Shown here piece by piece: positions 1-7,644 of a stretch of 19,133 nt of DNA (positions within the stretch are counted from its first letter, which is position 1; every line of letters begins with the position of its first letter). The position numbers and the translations under genes were made by a program. The stretch spans positions 1-19,133 of the forward strand of contig CAJCHQ010001017.1 in the NCBI GenBank assembly GCA_903970295.1, in the 5' to 3' direction. Below the pieces are notes generated by a model. It was not told the DNA's origin. It saw only the letters and a program-made list of their open reading frames with translations, and did not search any database. This DNA is from Bryobacterales bacterium (GTDB taxonomy: Bacteria > Cyanobacteriota > Vampirovibrionia > Obscuribacterales > Obscuribacteraceae).

Positions 1-1
1 C

Positions 2-418
2 GACGGCTCCCGCTACATGGGTCCTTTGTTAGCCGAGCCAGGTATGAGCGAGGTCGAGCAGCAAGCTGAATCAGCAGACGACGTGCAGGCGAGAATCGAT
101 TCCCTCAAGCAAGAAATTACAGACATCAATAAAGATTCGGCAGGGCAGTTGCGTAAGCTTTTGACTGCTCATCAAATCGAAGAATTGAATTTGATGCGTC
201 AAGGTAAATTAGTGCTGCAGCAGCCGGACTTAATCGCCTCCAGTGATACCGGTGCGAAGCCCACTCAGCCTGCGGTCGCCAACGCGGCGAGCGGCAAGTC
301 GCAGAATCCGCCAGTCAAGCAAAGCGGTGGCCTGGACAGAGCCGGAGCAAAAGTTTTGAAGAGCGTGTTACGACTGAGCGAGCACGGACTACTCGGTTAT
401 GCGCGCGGAAGAATCTGA
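2..418 (+). CDS. 3' part of an unidentified gene, coiled-coil-like C-terminal region
   Basis: The reading frame is open to the left edge of the window (codons for DGSRY precede the first ATG at 17), so this is probably the C-terminal part of a longer protein and not a 133-residue gene starting at 17. The visible part has a charged, Gln/Glu-rich, probably helical or coiled-coil stretch (about the first 60 residues after ATG 17, with E, Q, K, D and heptad-like Leu/Ile). A low-complexity Ala/Ser/Pro/Gln linker follows, then a short tail ending GLLGYARGRI. I recognise no family. It converges with the msbA-like gene; the 39 nt between the two stops contain only a very small stem (TGAG 424-427 with CTCA 431-434), not a terminator. 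The reading frame is credible; the function is unknown. Confidence 0.55.
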   Translation, partial: DGSRYMGPLLAEPGMSEVEQQAESADDVQARIDSLKQEITDINKDSAGQLRKLLTAHQIEELNLMRQGKLVLQQPDLIASSDTGAKPTQPAVANAASGKSQNPPVKQSGGLDRAGAKVLKSVLRLSEHGLLGYARGRI

Positions 419-457
419 AAGTCTGAGAATCTCAATGTCTGAAGACGGATTTCTTCC

Positions 458-2233
458 CTATTCAGCCGGCACAAAAGCAGTGGGTCTTTCGAATTGAGCA
501 TTGAGCAAGCGCGCGTATGCCGTATTTGCCTGGAGCAGAGAATCATGAGTACCTGATTCGATGATCTTGCCATTCTCGAGCACGAGGATTTCATCGGCGT
601 GACGCACCGTTGATAATCGGTGCGCGATCACAATTACCGTGCGGTTTTTCATTAAGTTGTTCAGTGCTGCTTGCACGGCTGCTTCTGATTCATTATCGAG
701 TGAGCTTGTCGCTTCGTCCAGGATCAATATCGGTGCGTCTTTGAGAATGGCGCGGGCGATCGCAATGCGCTGCTGTTGACCGCCTGATAATCTCGTCCCT
801 CTTTCTCCGATCAGGGTGTCGTATCCTTGCGGCAAACTGGCGATGAAATCGTGTGAGTAGGCGGCTTTTGCAGCTTCTCGAATTTCGTCTGTGGTGGCGC
901 CGGTTCGACCCAGCCGAATGTTTTCTTCGACAGTCGTATTGAAGAGGAAATTATCTTGAGTGACGAGGGCGATCTGCGAACGCAATGATTGCAACGAATA
1001 GGCTTGTAGCGGCCGACCATCGATCAAAATCACGCCGTCGGTGGGGTCGAAAAAGCGGGGCACCAAATTGGCCATCGTCGATTTACCCGAACCCGAAAGT
1101 CCCACCAGGGCAACCATTTTGCCGGCAGGAATATGCAAATCGATATCCTGTAGAACGAGATTGACATGACCCGGGTAGTGATAAGAGACATTTTCGAATT
1201 TGATGCTGTGAGCTCCCGGTTTCAACTCATCGCAGCCGGGCATGTCTTGTAGATTCGGCACCAGGTCGAGAATTTCGAAGACACGCGCGGCCGCTGCCAG
1301 GGCTGGTTGCAAAACACCATTGATGCGACCGATGTTTTTCACTGGAGAATAGAGCAACAACAATGCCACTATGAATGATGTCAATTCGCCGATCGACATT
1401 TTATGGTGAACGATTTGCCAGCCGGCCACCCACATTACGGCAGCGATTCCGCAGGCACCGATCATCGCCAAGATCGGTGATAGCATCGCTTCTGCTCGCA
1501 CCGCTCTCATCGTGTTGTGCATGAAGTCTTCGTTGGTGGCACTGAAGCGTGCTGTTTGATAGCGCTCCAGATTGAACGATTGAACGATCTTGGCCCCCTG
1601 GATCGACTCGCTCAAAACGCCGACCAGATCCCCTATTGCTTGTTGTCCGCCGCGCGCCGATTTGCGAATATTCTTGCCGAGAATGGATACGGGCACGACG
1701 ATCAAAGATAGAATCGTCAGGGCAATGAATGAAAGCGAAATGCTCTGGAGAAGCAAAACAATGACCAGTGATATCAATGTCACTGTTCGGCTGATCATCG
1801 ATTGAAAAGTTTGAGAGATGGCATTTTCGATGATGCCGACATCGTTGGTCATGCGACCGATCAAAATACCCGATGACTGGCTCTGAAAATATTGCAGTGG
1901 TTGTTGTTCGATTTTATCGAATAACTGATTGCGCAGGTCGCGGATGGCACCGGCGCCAACATAGCGAATGCAGTAGGTTTCGATGAAACGAAAGATGCCC
2001 TGGAGAAATGCAAAAAGGATGACGACGATGGGCACGTAATAGATCAAGTGGTCGCGGTGTTCCAGGAAAATCTTTTGCAGACCCTGGCCCGCTAACCAGG
2101 AGATGGCTCCGTCCAACGAGCCGCCCGGGATTGCAGCCGCCATGCCGGCAACAAAGGGCAGCCAGTATGGCTTGATATAGCCCAGAAGGCGAATGTAGTT
2201 CTGATCGTGAATTGCTAGCTTAAATGTTTTCAA
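458..2233 (-). CDS. msbA: ABC transporter, fused permease/ATPase, MsbA-type lipid exporter
   Basis: A 591-residue half-transporter with an N-terminal exporter transmembrane domain (about residues 15-320, roughly six membrane segments) and a C-terminal nucleotide-binding domain (about 345-580). Seen in the sequence: Walker A GLSGSGKST at 378-386, Q-loop Gln426, ABC signature LSGGQ at 482-486, Walker B ILILDE at 502-507 and H-loop His538, all intact. Length and layout match type IV exporters such as MsbA, which flips lipid A-core across the inner membrane as a homodimer. The MsbA assignment rests on position directly after lpxB; by sequence alone it could be another lipid or drug exporter of the class. 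The start is TTG (2233-2231), overlapping the lpxB stop as TTGA, so translation is probably coupled. It is the last gene of the minus-strand string. Confidence 0.88.
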   Translation of the reverse strand: MKTFKLAIHDQNYIRLLGYIKPYWLPFVAGMAAAIPGGSLDGAISWLAGQGLQKIFLEHRDHLIYYVPIVVILFAFLQGIFRFIETYCIRYVGAGAIRDLRNQLFDKIEQQPLQYFQSQSSGILIGRMTNDVGIIENAISQTFQSMISRTVTLISLVIVLLLQSISLSFIALTILSLIVVPVSILGKNIRKSARGGQQAIGDLVGVLSESIQGAKIVQSFNLERYQTARFSATNEDFMHNTMRAVRAEAMLSPILAMIGACGIAAVMWVAGWQIVHHKMSIGELTSFIVALLLLYSPVKNIGRINGVLQPALAAAARVFEILDLVPNLQDMPGCDELKPGAHSIKFENVSYHYPGHVNLVLQDIDLHIPAGKMVALVGLSGSGKSTMANLVPRFFDPTDGVILIDGRPLQAYSLQSLRSQIALVTQDNFLFNTTVEENIRLGRTGATTDEIREAAKAAYSHDFIASLPQGYDTLIGERGTRLSGGQQQRIAIARAILKDAPILILDEATSSLDNESEAAVQAALNNLMKNRTVIVIAHRLSTVRHADEILVLENGKIIESGTHDSLLQANTAYARLLNAQFERPTAFVPAE

Positions 2234-3456
2234 GGGTTGCCGAGCGTTCCTATCTTTTGAGATTCGCCTGATATTGCGTTAAGAATCTCACTAGCGCAAT
2301 TGCTGACGTAATCCTCGCTCCCTAACTGGTTCCTGAGAGAGAGCAGCTGTTGAGAAATCTCCCGTCGAAGTCCTGGCACATCCAGAAAGTCACAGGTGTA
2401 TCTTACGAGTTGATCCGCTCGACAATCTAGTTGAAGTAGTTCAGGAACCAATTCGTAACCAGCTAATAAGTTCGGCCAGCCCACTCTTCTGATGATTTTC
2501 AAGAGGCAGATTAGCATGTAACTAATCCAGGGTCCACGGTAATAAATCAGCATCGGTTTGCCAAAAAGGGTGACCTCGAGTGTGGTTGTGCCTGATTTGG
2601 CCCAGACCAGATCGGAAGCTTTGACCAATTCGTAATTGCGCCCGGGGGGATTGATAAAAAGTCTGCGCCCGATTTGATCAGAGAGCCCTTTTCGCCTCAC
2701 CTGGTCCATGATTGTCTCAGTCAAAGTGGCGTTAGCCTGTCCGATCACGAATTTTAGCTGAGGTCGGTCACGCCAGAGCCAGCGCATAGCTTCGAGTGAA
2801 ATTGGTAGCATGCTGCGAATTTCCTGTTTGCGGCTGCCGGGAAAGACTGAGATGATCGAGGCACCGGCTTCGATTGAAAGTGACTGGCAGAATTCTTCTT
2901 TTGATTCGAGAGATTCGGCATCCGGAATGTTGGCCGTGAGCGGATGACCTACGAATTTGACTGGCACTTGTTTGCGGGCGTAAACGCCTGCCTCGAATGG
3001 AAAAATCACCAGCATTTTGCTGACATTGCGGGCGATCGTGTTGATTCGCCATGGTCGTGTGCCCCAGATCTGGGGCGAGATGAAGTAATAAATCGGCAAA
3101 CTGGGTTCTTGTTTGTGCACGGCAGCGGCCAGGCGTAAGTTGAAAGCACCGAAATCGACGAGCAGTATCGCCGATGGTGCGCGTTCGGCGATTATACCCA
3201 GCAGTCTTTTGCCCAGACGTCTGAAACGAAAATACTTCTTCGCTACTTCTTCTATGCCGATGCCGGAAAAAGTTGCGCAATTCTCGACTAATTCTATGCC
3301 TTCCGCTTCCATGGCTGGTCCACCCACGCCCCAAATCTTTAGAGCTGGCATTGTTTCTCTAATTCTTTTGATCAGTTGGGCCGTGTGTTTGTCGGCAGAA
3401 ATATCACCGACAATAATCAAAAGCGATGCCGGCGCACTAATTTTGGCTTCGATCAT
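2230..3456 (-). CDS. lpxB: lipid-A-disaccharide synthase LpxB
   Basis: 408 residues, slightly longer than the roughly 380 of E. coli LpxB. The GT19-family enzyme joins UDP-2,3-diacylglucosamine and lipid X into the tetraacyl disaccharide 1-phosphate at the inner face of the cytoplasmic membrane. Family blocks are visible: WGVGGPAMEAEG (42-53), VDFGAFNLRL (100-109), YYFISPQIWGTRPWR (123-137), FPFEAGVYARKQVPVKFVGHPL (152-173), FPGSRKQEI (205-213), KSGTTTLEVTLFGKPMLIYYR (287-307) and WPNLLAGYELVPELLQ (327-342). The N-terminal loop reads GDISADKH (17-24), where most LpxB proteins have GExSGD; this is a divergent version. A hydrophobic stretch around 308-320 fits the membrane-contact face. The ATG overlaps the menG stop (ATGA) and its own stop overlaps the msbA-like start. 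Its presence implies an outer membrane with lipid A. Confidence 0.93.
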   Translation of the reverse strand: MIEAKISAPASLLIIVGDISADKHTAQLIKRIRETMPALKIWGVGGPAMEAEGIELVENCATFSGIGIEEVAKKYFRFRRLGKRLLGIIAERAPSAILLVDFGAFNLRLAAAVHKQEPSLPIYYFISPQIWGTRPWRINTIARNVSKMLVIFPFEAGVYARKQVPVKFVGHPLTANIPDAESLESKEEFCQSLSIEAGASIISVFPGSRKQEIRSMLPISLEAMRWLWRDRPQLKFVIGQANATLTETIMDQVRRKGLSDQIGRRLFINPPGRNYELVKASDLVWAKSGTTTLEVTLFGKPMLIYYRGPWISYMLICLLKIIRRVGWPNLLAGYELVPELLQLDCRADQLVRYTCDFLDVPGLRREISQQLLSLRNQLGSEDYVSNCASEILNAISGESQKIGTLGNP

Positions 3457-4244
3457 GAGAGCGTGGCTGAAGATTCGACGTCCTCGCCGCTAAGCGGCTT
3501 GGTTCCCACATGCAAAGCGACCGAGCCCATGGCCAGGGGAATGTGGCGGACATCTTGCAAGCCCGCTTCCACGAAAATCTGAGTGATTTTCTCCGGCTTC
3601 GGATAGGTTGTGAGCGACTGAGGCAAATAAGTGTACGCTTGCCGGTCCCCTTGCAGCAATTCGCCGATAATTGGCACGATGCAGCTGAAATAAAAGCGGA
3701 ATAAAGGTGCAAACAGTGGCACTGTCGAATGTCCGAGATCAAGGTTGACGACGCGGCCGCCGCCTTTGACGACGCGACACATTTCGCTTATGCCGCGGGG
3801 CAGGTCGGTCAGGTTGCGCAAGCCGAAACTGATGATGGCACCGTCGAAAGTATTGTCCTGGCAGGGCAGATTCTGCGCGTCGCCGCGTAACCATTGAATA
3901 TTCAGTTTGCGCAAAGACGCGCGAGCGCCTGTATTTTCTTCTTCTTTTTTTGAGCGCTGGTCGGCAACGTCCAGCATATTCTGAGAGAAATCGATTCCCG
4001 TAACCTGGCCAGAACGCCTTAAGTAGCGGCTGATCGTCAAAGCCAGATCGCCAGTGCCGCAGCAAACATCAAGAAAACTGTCGCCGCCGGGTTGACAGAG
4101 CTCGTGCACGGCTCTGGCTTTCCAGAGACGGTGCATGCCGAAACTGATCGCATCATTAGCCAGATCATAACGAGCGGCGATGCGGTTGAATTGTTCGCGA
4201 ACGTATTCAGCTTTTTGCTCTTGAGTAGGCAGCTGAAAAGGCAT
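3453..4244 (-). CDS. ubiE: demethylmenaquinone/ubiquinone-type C-methyltransferase (MenG/UbiE)
   Basis: A 263-residue SAM-dependent class I methyltransferase that C-methylates the quinone ring in the last step of menaquinone (or the C-methylation of ubiquinone) synthesis. Seen: UbiE signature YDLANDAISFGMHRLWK (26-42), SAM motif I LDVCCGTGDLAL (58-69), acidic GIDFSQNML (83-91), DAQNLP (122-127), FGLRNLTD (140-147) and the C-terminal LPQSLTTYP (207-215) and GSVALHVGTKP (240-250) blocks. A charged insertion around 97-112 (KKEEENTGARAS) lengthens a loop compared with typical members. ATG start; the ORF begins 4 nt after the secG stop and overlaps lpxB by ATGA. No other quinone genes are in the window, so whether the substrate is demethylmenaquinone or an ubiquinone precursor cannot be decided here. 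The symbol menG is equally suitable. Confidence 0.93.
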   Translation of the reverse strand: MPFQLPTQEQKAEYVREQFNRIAARYDLANDAISFGMHRLWKARAVHELCQPGGDSFLDVCCGTGDLALTISRYLRRSGQVTGIDFSQNMLDVADQRSKKEEENTGARASLRKLNIQWLRGDAQNLPCQDNTFDGAIISFGLRNLTDLPRGISEMCRVVKGGGRVVNLDLGHSTVPLFAPLFRFYFSCIVPIIGELLQGDRQAYTYLPQSLTTYPKPEKITQIFVEAGLQDVRHIPLAMGSVALHVGTKPLSGEDVESSATLS

Positions 4245-4248
4245 GCGA

Positions 4249-4488
4249 CTATCTCACGATGCCAAAGCCAAGCAGTATACAGACACAGAGAAACATGCCG
4301 ATCACAAGCCAGGTCAAACGGTCGAGCCCGGCTTCTGCCCCTTGCTTGGCGCTGAACATAGTGGCGCCCGTACCGATGCCGCCCATGCCTTCGCCTTTGG
4401 GGGCATGGAGCAAAATCAAAGCCACCATGAATAAACCGAGAAGGGTCTCAGCGACGAGCAGAACGATGTACCAAACACTGTTATTCAC
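4249..4488 (-). CDS. secG: preprotein translocase subunit SecG
   Basis: A 79-residue protein with two predicted membrane helices (about 5-27 and 58-77) joined by a glycine-rich loop, HAPKGEGMGGIGTGATMF at 28-45. That arrangement and the size are diagnostic of SecG, the small subunit of the SecYEG channel that helps SecA-driven protein export. The start is GTG (4488-4486) with an AGGA Shine-Dalgarno at 4499-4502, about 10 nt upstream. It lies 89 nt downstream of the clcA stop and 4 nt upstream of menG. A TATAAT on the minus strand in the clcA-secG gap suggests it can also start its own transcript. Confidence 0.92.
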   Translation of the reverse strand: MNNSVWYIVLLVAETLLGLFMVALILLHAPKGEGMGGIGTGATMFSAKQGAEAGLDRLTWLVIGMFLCVCILLGFGIVR

Positions 4489-4522
4489 GGCTAAAAATTC
4501 CTGACTACTGAAAACGCGCTGT

Positions 4523-4545
4523 GGCTATAAGGGGCGATTATAGCC
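4523..4545 (-). promoter_or_regulatory. perfect 8-bp inverted repeat containing a TATAAT, upstream of secG
   Basis: GGCTATAA (4523-4530) and TTATAGCC (4538-4545) are exact reverse complements around a 7-nt spacer. Read on the minus strand, 4542-4537 is TATAAT, a perfect sigma70 -10 hexamer, placing a start near 4530 and a leader of about 42 nt before the secG GTG. The region where a -35 should lie (about 4558-4564) offers only a weak match with a TGA core. The symmetrical element could be an operator over the -10, a leader stem, or part of the 3' end of clcA (no U-tract follows, so it is not a standard terminator). Confidence 0.45.
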
Positions 4546-4577
4546 GATCCGCCGCTCTCCTCACCGCCTATTGCAAT

Positions 4578-5954
4578 TCATATATCAATTTTTGTGATTT
4601 CCCGGTCCGGTTGCTTCTCTCGCAGATGAATACCCTGTAGATCGAGCAACCGATCGTAAACCGAGCCTGGTGAAAGTTTTTCACCGACGATGAAAGCCGT
4701 GATCGAGCTTACCATCAAGGGCAGGAGCAGATTGAAATCGGTGGTGATTTCAAAAACGATCACGGTAGCCGTGATCGGCACTCGCCCTACGCCTGTGAAG
4801 AAAGCGCCCATCCCGGCCAGAGCCAGAGTGGCGGCACAGCCCTGAGTCTGAGGGAAACAACTTTGCTCGAATAATCCGACCAGATACCCGGTCGCAGCGC
4901 CAATCGTCAGGCAGGGAGCAAACAAACCGCCGGGAGCGCCTGAACCATAGGCCAGAATAGTCAAAATGAAATTAGCGAATAAAACCGCTGCGGCGAAATG
5001 CCATCCCCGCGCGGTGAAGAGTAAGTCGCGAACGCCGTTGAAATTGCGAAACTGTTCCGGCAAGAGGCTGACGACGATACCGCAAAAGGCTCCGGCTAGA
5101 GCGATGCGCATGGCATAACGATTGTGCAGAAATTTTTCATTTAAAGCGCAGCACTTCAAAATGCCGGCATTGAAAAGCGAACCGATGCCACCACAGATGA
5201 TGCCAAGGAGGATGCAGAAGGGAACGTCGAAAGCGGTGAAGTCAGCATGAGGAAAAACCGAACTAGTCGGCAGGTCGAGGCTGTGGTTGCCGACCCAGCG
5301 AGCGGCCACGGCGGCGAAAAAACAGGCAAAGAAAGCCGTGGTCACGGTCGTGCGTGAAACATCGCGCATCAACTCTTCGATCACGAATAACACACCCGCG
5401 AGAGGTGCATTGAAAGCCGCTGCCAAGCCGGCTCCTGCCCCTGCGGCCATGAGTTGACGGCTGCGCCTGGGCGATTCTACGCCGAATTTGGCCAGGATCG
5501 CACCGCAAGCGGCGCCGACTTGCACAGTCGGTCCTTCTTTGCCAAGAGGCAAGCCAACACCCAGAGCGATTGTGCCGGCTACCAACTTGCTCAATGCCGT
5601 GCGCACGCCAATGCGGATCTGGAAACCATGCAGAATCGCTTTCACCTGAGGGATGCCGCTGCCGGTAATTTCGGGAGCAATGTAGCGAATAATCAAACCG
5701 CAAAAAAGACCGCCCATTGCCCCCAGACCAAGCAAAACCATCCACGGTGGCAGAATCGTCCAAAGATGCTCACGCAGAGCTGTCAGCCAGGAGACGCCGG
5801 CGGAAAAGGCGATCGCCGAAAGGGCGGCGGCAGTGCCTATAACCGAAGCTTCAGCCAGGATCCACAAAGCCTGATCGGGCGCCGCTTTGATCAGGCAATT
5901 GCGCACGGCATTGACGCTTGCGGATAGCTTGCTATTGATCAATTGAGAAGCCAT
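4578..5954 (-). CDS. clcA: ClC-family chloride channel / H+-Cl- antiporter
   Basis: 458 residues, almost entirely hydrophobic, with the ClC signature segments in order: GSGIP (98-102), GKEGP (138-142), the EE pair in FVIEEL (190-195), GGLFAP (342-347) and a conserved Tyr near the end (Y433). Known for the family: the Glu in GKEGP (here Glu140) gates the anion path and relays protons, and an inner Glu equivalent to E. coli ClcA Glu203 (here Glu194) is needed for proton coupling. Both are present, which favours a 2 Cl-/1 H+ exchanger over a passive channel. No CBS domains follow, and the protein ends with a short charged tail. ATG start; only a weak Shine-Dalgarno is visible. It begins 30 nt after ruvX ends and is probably co-transcribed with it. 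Likely role: pH or ionic homeostasis at the inner membrane. Confidence 0.92.
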   Translation of the reverse strand: MASQLINSKLSASVNAVRNCLIKAAPDQALWILAEASVIGTAAALSAIAFSAGVSWLTALREHLWTILPPWMVLLGLGAMGGLFCGLIIRYIAPEITGSGIPQVKAILHGFQIRIGVRTALSKLVAGTIALGVGLPLGKEGPTVQVGAACGAILAKFGVESPRRSRQLMAAGAGAGLAAAFNAPLAGVLFVIEELMRDVSRTTVTTAFFACFFAAVAARWVGNHSLDLPTSSVFPHADFTAFDVPFCILLGIICGGIGSLFNAGILKCCALNEKFLHNRYAMRIALAGAFCGIVVSLLPEQFRNFNGVRDLLFTARGWHFAAAVLFANFILTILAYGSGAPGGLFAPCLTIGAATGYLVGLFEQSCFPQTQGCAATLALAGMGAFFTGVGRVPITATVIVFEITTDFNLLLPLMVSSITAFIVGEKLSPGSVYDRLLDLQGIHLREKQPDREITKIDI

Positions 5955-5984
5955 CTTGATCCAGGATATCCCGCGACATCGCTA

Positions 5985-6422
5985 TTATGCCGAAGGCGGC
6001 TGCTCTTTTCGGTCGAGAAACTTTTGCAAGATGATGGCGGCGGCTTGTTTATCCACGAGTTCTTTGTTTTTGCCGGTCTTGACTTTTTGTAAGGTGAGAG
6101 TGCGGATCGCCGAGATGGTAGTCAACCTCTCGTCTTCATAAATGATTGGTAAATCGGTAGCCCGGGCTAATTTGCGTCCGAATGACTTGACCTTTTCCGC
6201 TTGCGGACCGGTCGATCCATCCATATTCAGGGGCAATCCGATCACCACTGACATTGCCCCGTGCCGCTCCGCCAGCTCTTGCACGAGTTTGATGTCATTA
6301 TCGGTATTGGTGCGCGTTATGGTTTCCAAACCGGCAGCGGTGTATCCCAACGGATCAGAGATGGCTACGCCGATTCTTCTGTCACCAATGTCAAGACCAA
6401 TAATGCGAGGTTTTGCGCTCAT
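5985..6422 (-). CDS. ruvX: RuvX/YqgF family putative Holliday junction resolvase / pre-16S rRNA nuclease
   Basis: 145 residues, the normal size for this RNase H-fold family. Motifs: GLDIGDRRIGVAISDP (9-24, catalytic Asp11), VIGLPLNMDGSTGPQA (60-75), YEDERLTT (95-102, acidic cluster) and VDKQAAAIILQKFLD (123-137, Asp124). In E. coli YqgF takes part in 5' maturation of 16S rRNA, and homologues cleave branched DNA. The first gene of the minus-strand string, divergent from sixA across 96 nt. ATG start. Confidence 0.94.
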   Translation of the reverse strand: MSAKPRIIGLDIGDRRIGVAISDPLGYTAAGLETITRTNTDNDIKLVQELAERHGAMSVVIGLPLNMDGSTGPQAEKVKSFGRKLARATDLPIIYEDERLTTISAIRTLTLQKVKTGKNKELVDKQAAAIILQKFLDRKEQPPSA

Positions 6423-6472
6423 CGACTCAATCTTACTACCGAATGGCTGCGATAGATTTTGATACCGTTTCT

Positions 6473-6501
6473 TTAATAACGACGCCTAACCCACAATTCA
6501 A
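6473..6501 (-). promoter_or_regulatory. candidate sigma70-type promoter for ruvX operon
   Basis: On the minus strand TTGAAT (6501-6496) and TATTAA (6478-6473) are separated by 17 bp. Each matches four of six consensus positions, with a predicted start near 6466 and a leader of about 44 nt. Weak match, supported mainly by position in the divergent ruvX/sixA gap. Confidence 0.3.
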
Positions 6502-6518
6502 GCGCTTAGAATTAACGT

Positions 6519-7022
6519 ATGAAGATTTACCTGGTCAGACATGGCATTGCTGCCGAAAGGCTGGGCGGGGCTGTGCTCAATGATTCTCAGCGCCCGCTCA
6601 CCGACGAAGGCAAAGCGGAAACCAGGCAAGTGGCTCAAGGCCTCAAGCGTTTGGGGGCGGAGCCGACTTTGTTGGTCGCCAGTCCATTAGTGAGAGCCAG
6701 GCAGACTGCCGAAATCTTCGCCGATGTCCTGACCGCGAAGGAAGAAATTAAAATCTGCGATGCACTCGCACCTGGTGGCAGCTCGAGCAATCTCTACAAA
6801 TTTTTGCGCCAGCTCAATTTAGCTGAAGAAATCGCCTTGTTTGGTCATGAGCCTGATATCGGGCGCTTAACGGCCACCCTGCTTTGGGCTGGGCCCGAAT
6901 TGGATTTGCCCTTCAAGAAAGCCGGCGTCGCTCGCGTCGACGTGCAAGATCTGCCGCCGACATCGCCTGGCATATTGAAGTGGTTTTTGACGCCGAAGAT
7001 AGCCAGCCTGCTGGCTAAATAA
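6519..7022 (+). CDS. sixA: SixA-type histidine phosphatase (phosphohistidine phosphatase)
   Basis: A 167-residue member of the histidine phosphatase (phosphoglycerate mutase-like) superfamily. Seen: catalytic RHG at 7-9 (His8 is the phospho-acceptor), the SPLVRARQTAEI block (55-66) carrying the phosphate-binding arginines, and GHEPDIG (109-115) with the second catalytic His110. Size and the VRHGIA / GHEPD wording match SixA, which removes phosphate from His-phosphorylated proteins such as HPt domains or the PTS protein NPr. No phosphorelay gene lies nearby to suggest a partner. There is no Shine-Dalgarno before the ATG. A TAGAAT sits at 6507-6512, only 6 nt before the start, so the mRNA may be leaderless. 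Its stop lies 3 nt from that of the convergent DUF3465-like gene. Confidence 0.88.
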   Translation: MKIYLVRHGIAAERLGGAVLNDSQRPLTDEGKAETRQVAQGLKRLGAEPTLLVASPLVRARQTAEIFADVLTAKEEIKICDALAPGGSSSNLYKFLRQLNLAEEIALFGHEPDIGRLTATLLWAGPELDLPFKKAGVARVDVQDLPPTSPGILKWFLTPKIASLLAK

Positions 7023-7025
7023 GAT

Positions 7026-7520
7026 TTATTCGTAGCGCGTGCCGTGGCAATCGATCCAGCCGCCTTCGTGTCTGGGCGTGTTCGAACGATGGGTCCAGTG
7101 GATGACACCGCCTTTTTCGTTCCAGATATATTCGCCTTGAATGACTATCGAATCACCCTCTTCCAGAGGCACTCTGGGTGCATAAGAAATATCGTGAGCG
7201 ACCAATACAGTTGTACCGTTCGATAAGCGCAAAAGAAATCTCTCGTGCTTGAGACCTTCGAGGTCGTCGGGCAAAAGCTCTTGGACTACGGCTTTGCCCG
7301 TCACCTCGCGGTGCATTTGATGTTCTTGTTGGGCTTTGATGATTGGCAAATCATCGCTTGTCGATATTTGGCGTTTGCCACTCTCGCGACAGGCCGAAAG
7401 ATTTGTCACAACAAATAAGACAACAATCAAATGAAATAGCCCAAGTGCCAGCCTGATCATCGTTTTAGGGCGACTACTCGGCTTCTGATTGCCAGTCTTC
7501 ACGGGAACAACAGGGGTCAT
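7026..7520 (-). CDS. DUF3465-like predicted lipoprotein
   Basis: A 164-residue protein from the chosen start. A hydrophobic signal segment (about 21-43) ends in LSAC with Cys44, a good lipobox, so it is probably a lipoprotein. The C-terminal part contains GEYIWNEKGGVIHWTHRSN and RHEGGWI, which I recognise from memory as the DUF3465 pattern (small secreted proteins with an OB-like fold and no assigned function); the middle reads like a beta-barrel (FLLRLSNGTTVLVAHD, EEGDSIVIQGEY). Start choice: ATG 7520 has AAGGGA 7 nt upstream. The longest frame starts at 7595, but its first codons overlap a candidate promoter for the divergent gene and would put 45 residues before the hydrophobic core; ATG 7460 would give a textbook 23-residue signal but has no Shine-Dalgarno. 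Confidence 0.7.
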   Translation of the reverse strand: MTPVVPVKTGNQKPSSRPKTMIRLALGLFHLIVVLFVVTNLSACRESGKRQISTSDDLPIIKAQQEHQMHREVTGKAVVQELLPDDLEGLKHERFLLRLSNGTTVLVAHDISYAPRVPLEEGDSIVIQGEYIWNEKGGVIHWTHRSNTPRHEGGWIDCHGTRYE

Positions 7521-7575
7521 GCTTTCATCCCTTAGCTCGGCTGAGAAGGTGAGACGGGGAAGGTTGCGAGGCTTG

Positions 7576-7584
7576 TGGTATAAG
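7576..7584 (+). promoter_or_regulatory. candidate extended -10 promoter for the 7645 gene
   Basis: TG (7576-7577), one spacer base, then TATAAG (7579-7584) forms an extended -10 element, with no recognisable -35. The predicted start near 7591 gives a leader of about 54 nt to the ATG at 7645. The leader contains AGGTGA close before the start codon, a fair Shine-Dalgarno. Confidence 0.35.
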
Positions 7585-7644
7585 GTGAACAGCATGTGCT
7601 AGCCTCGTGCTCGCCTGTGAGATTCCGTCGGTAGGTGACTCAAA

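Noticed and set aside
756..763. GCGATCGC octamer (also at 5809-5816), the cyanobacterial HIP1 sequence
   Set aside because: Only two copies found in 19 kb, both inside conserved coding sequence; not the high density seen in HIP1-rich cyanobacteria.
2768..3334. 188-codon open frame inside lpxB
   Set aside because: Same strand, different frame from LpxB; its translation is Arg/His/Gln-rich shadow sequence without domains.
5263..5763. Long minus-strand open frame inside clcA
   Set aside because: It is out of frame with the well-supported ClC protein, has Arg/Ser/Gly-rich composition typical of a shadow frame, and no family motifs.
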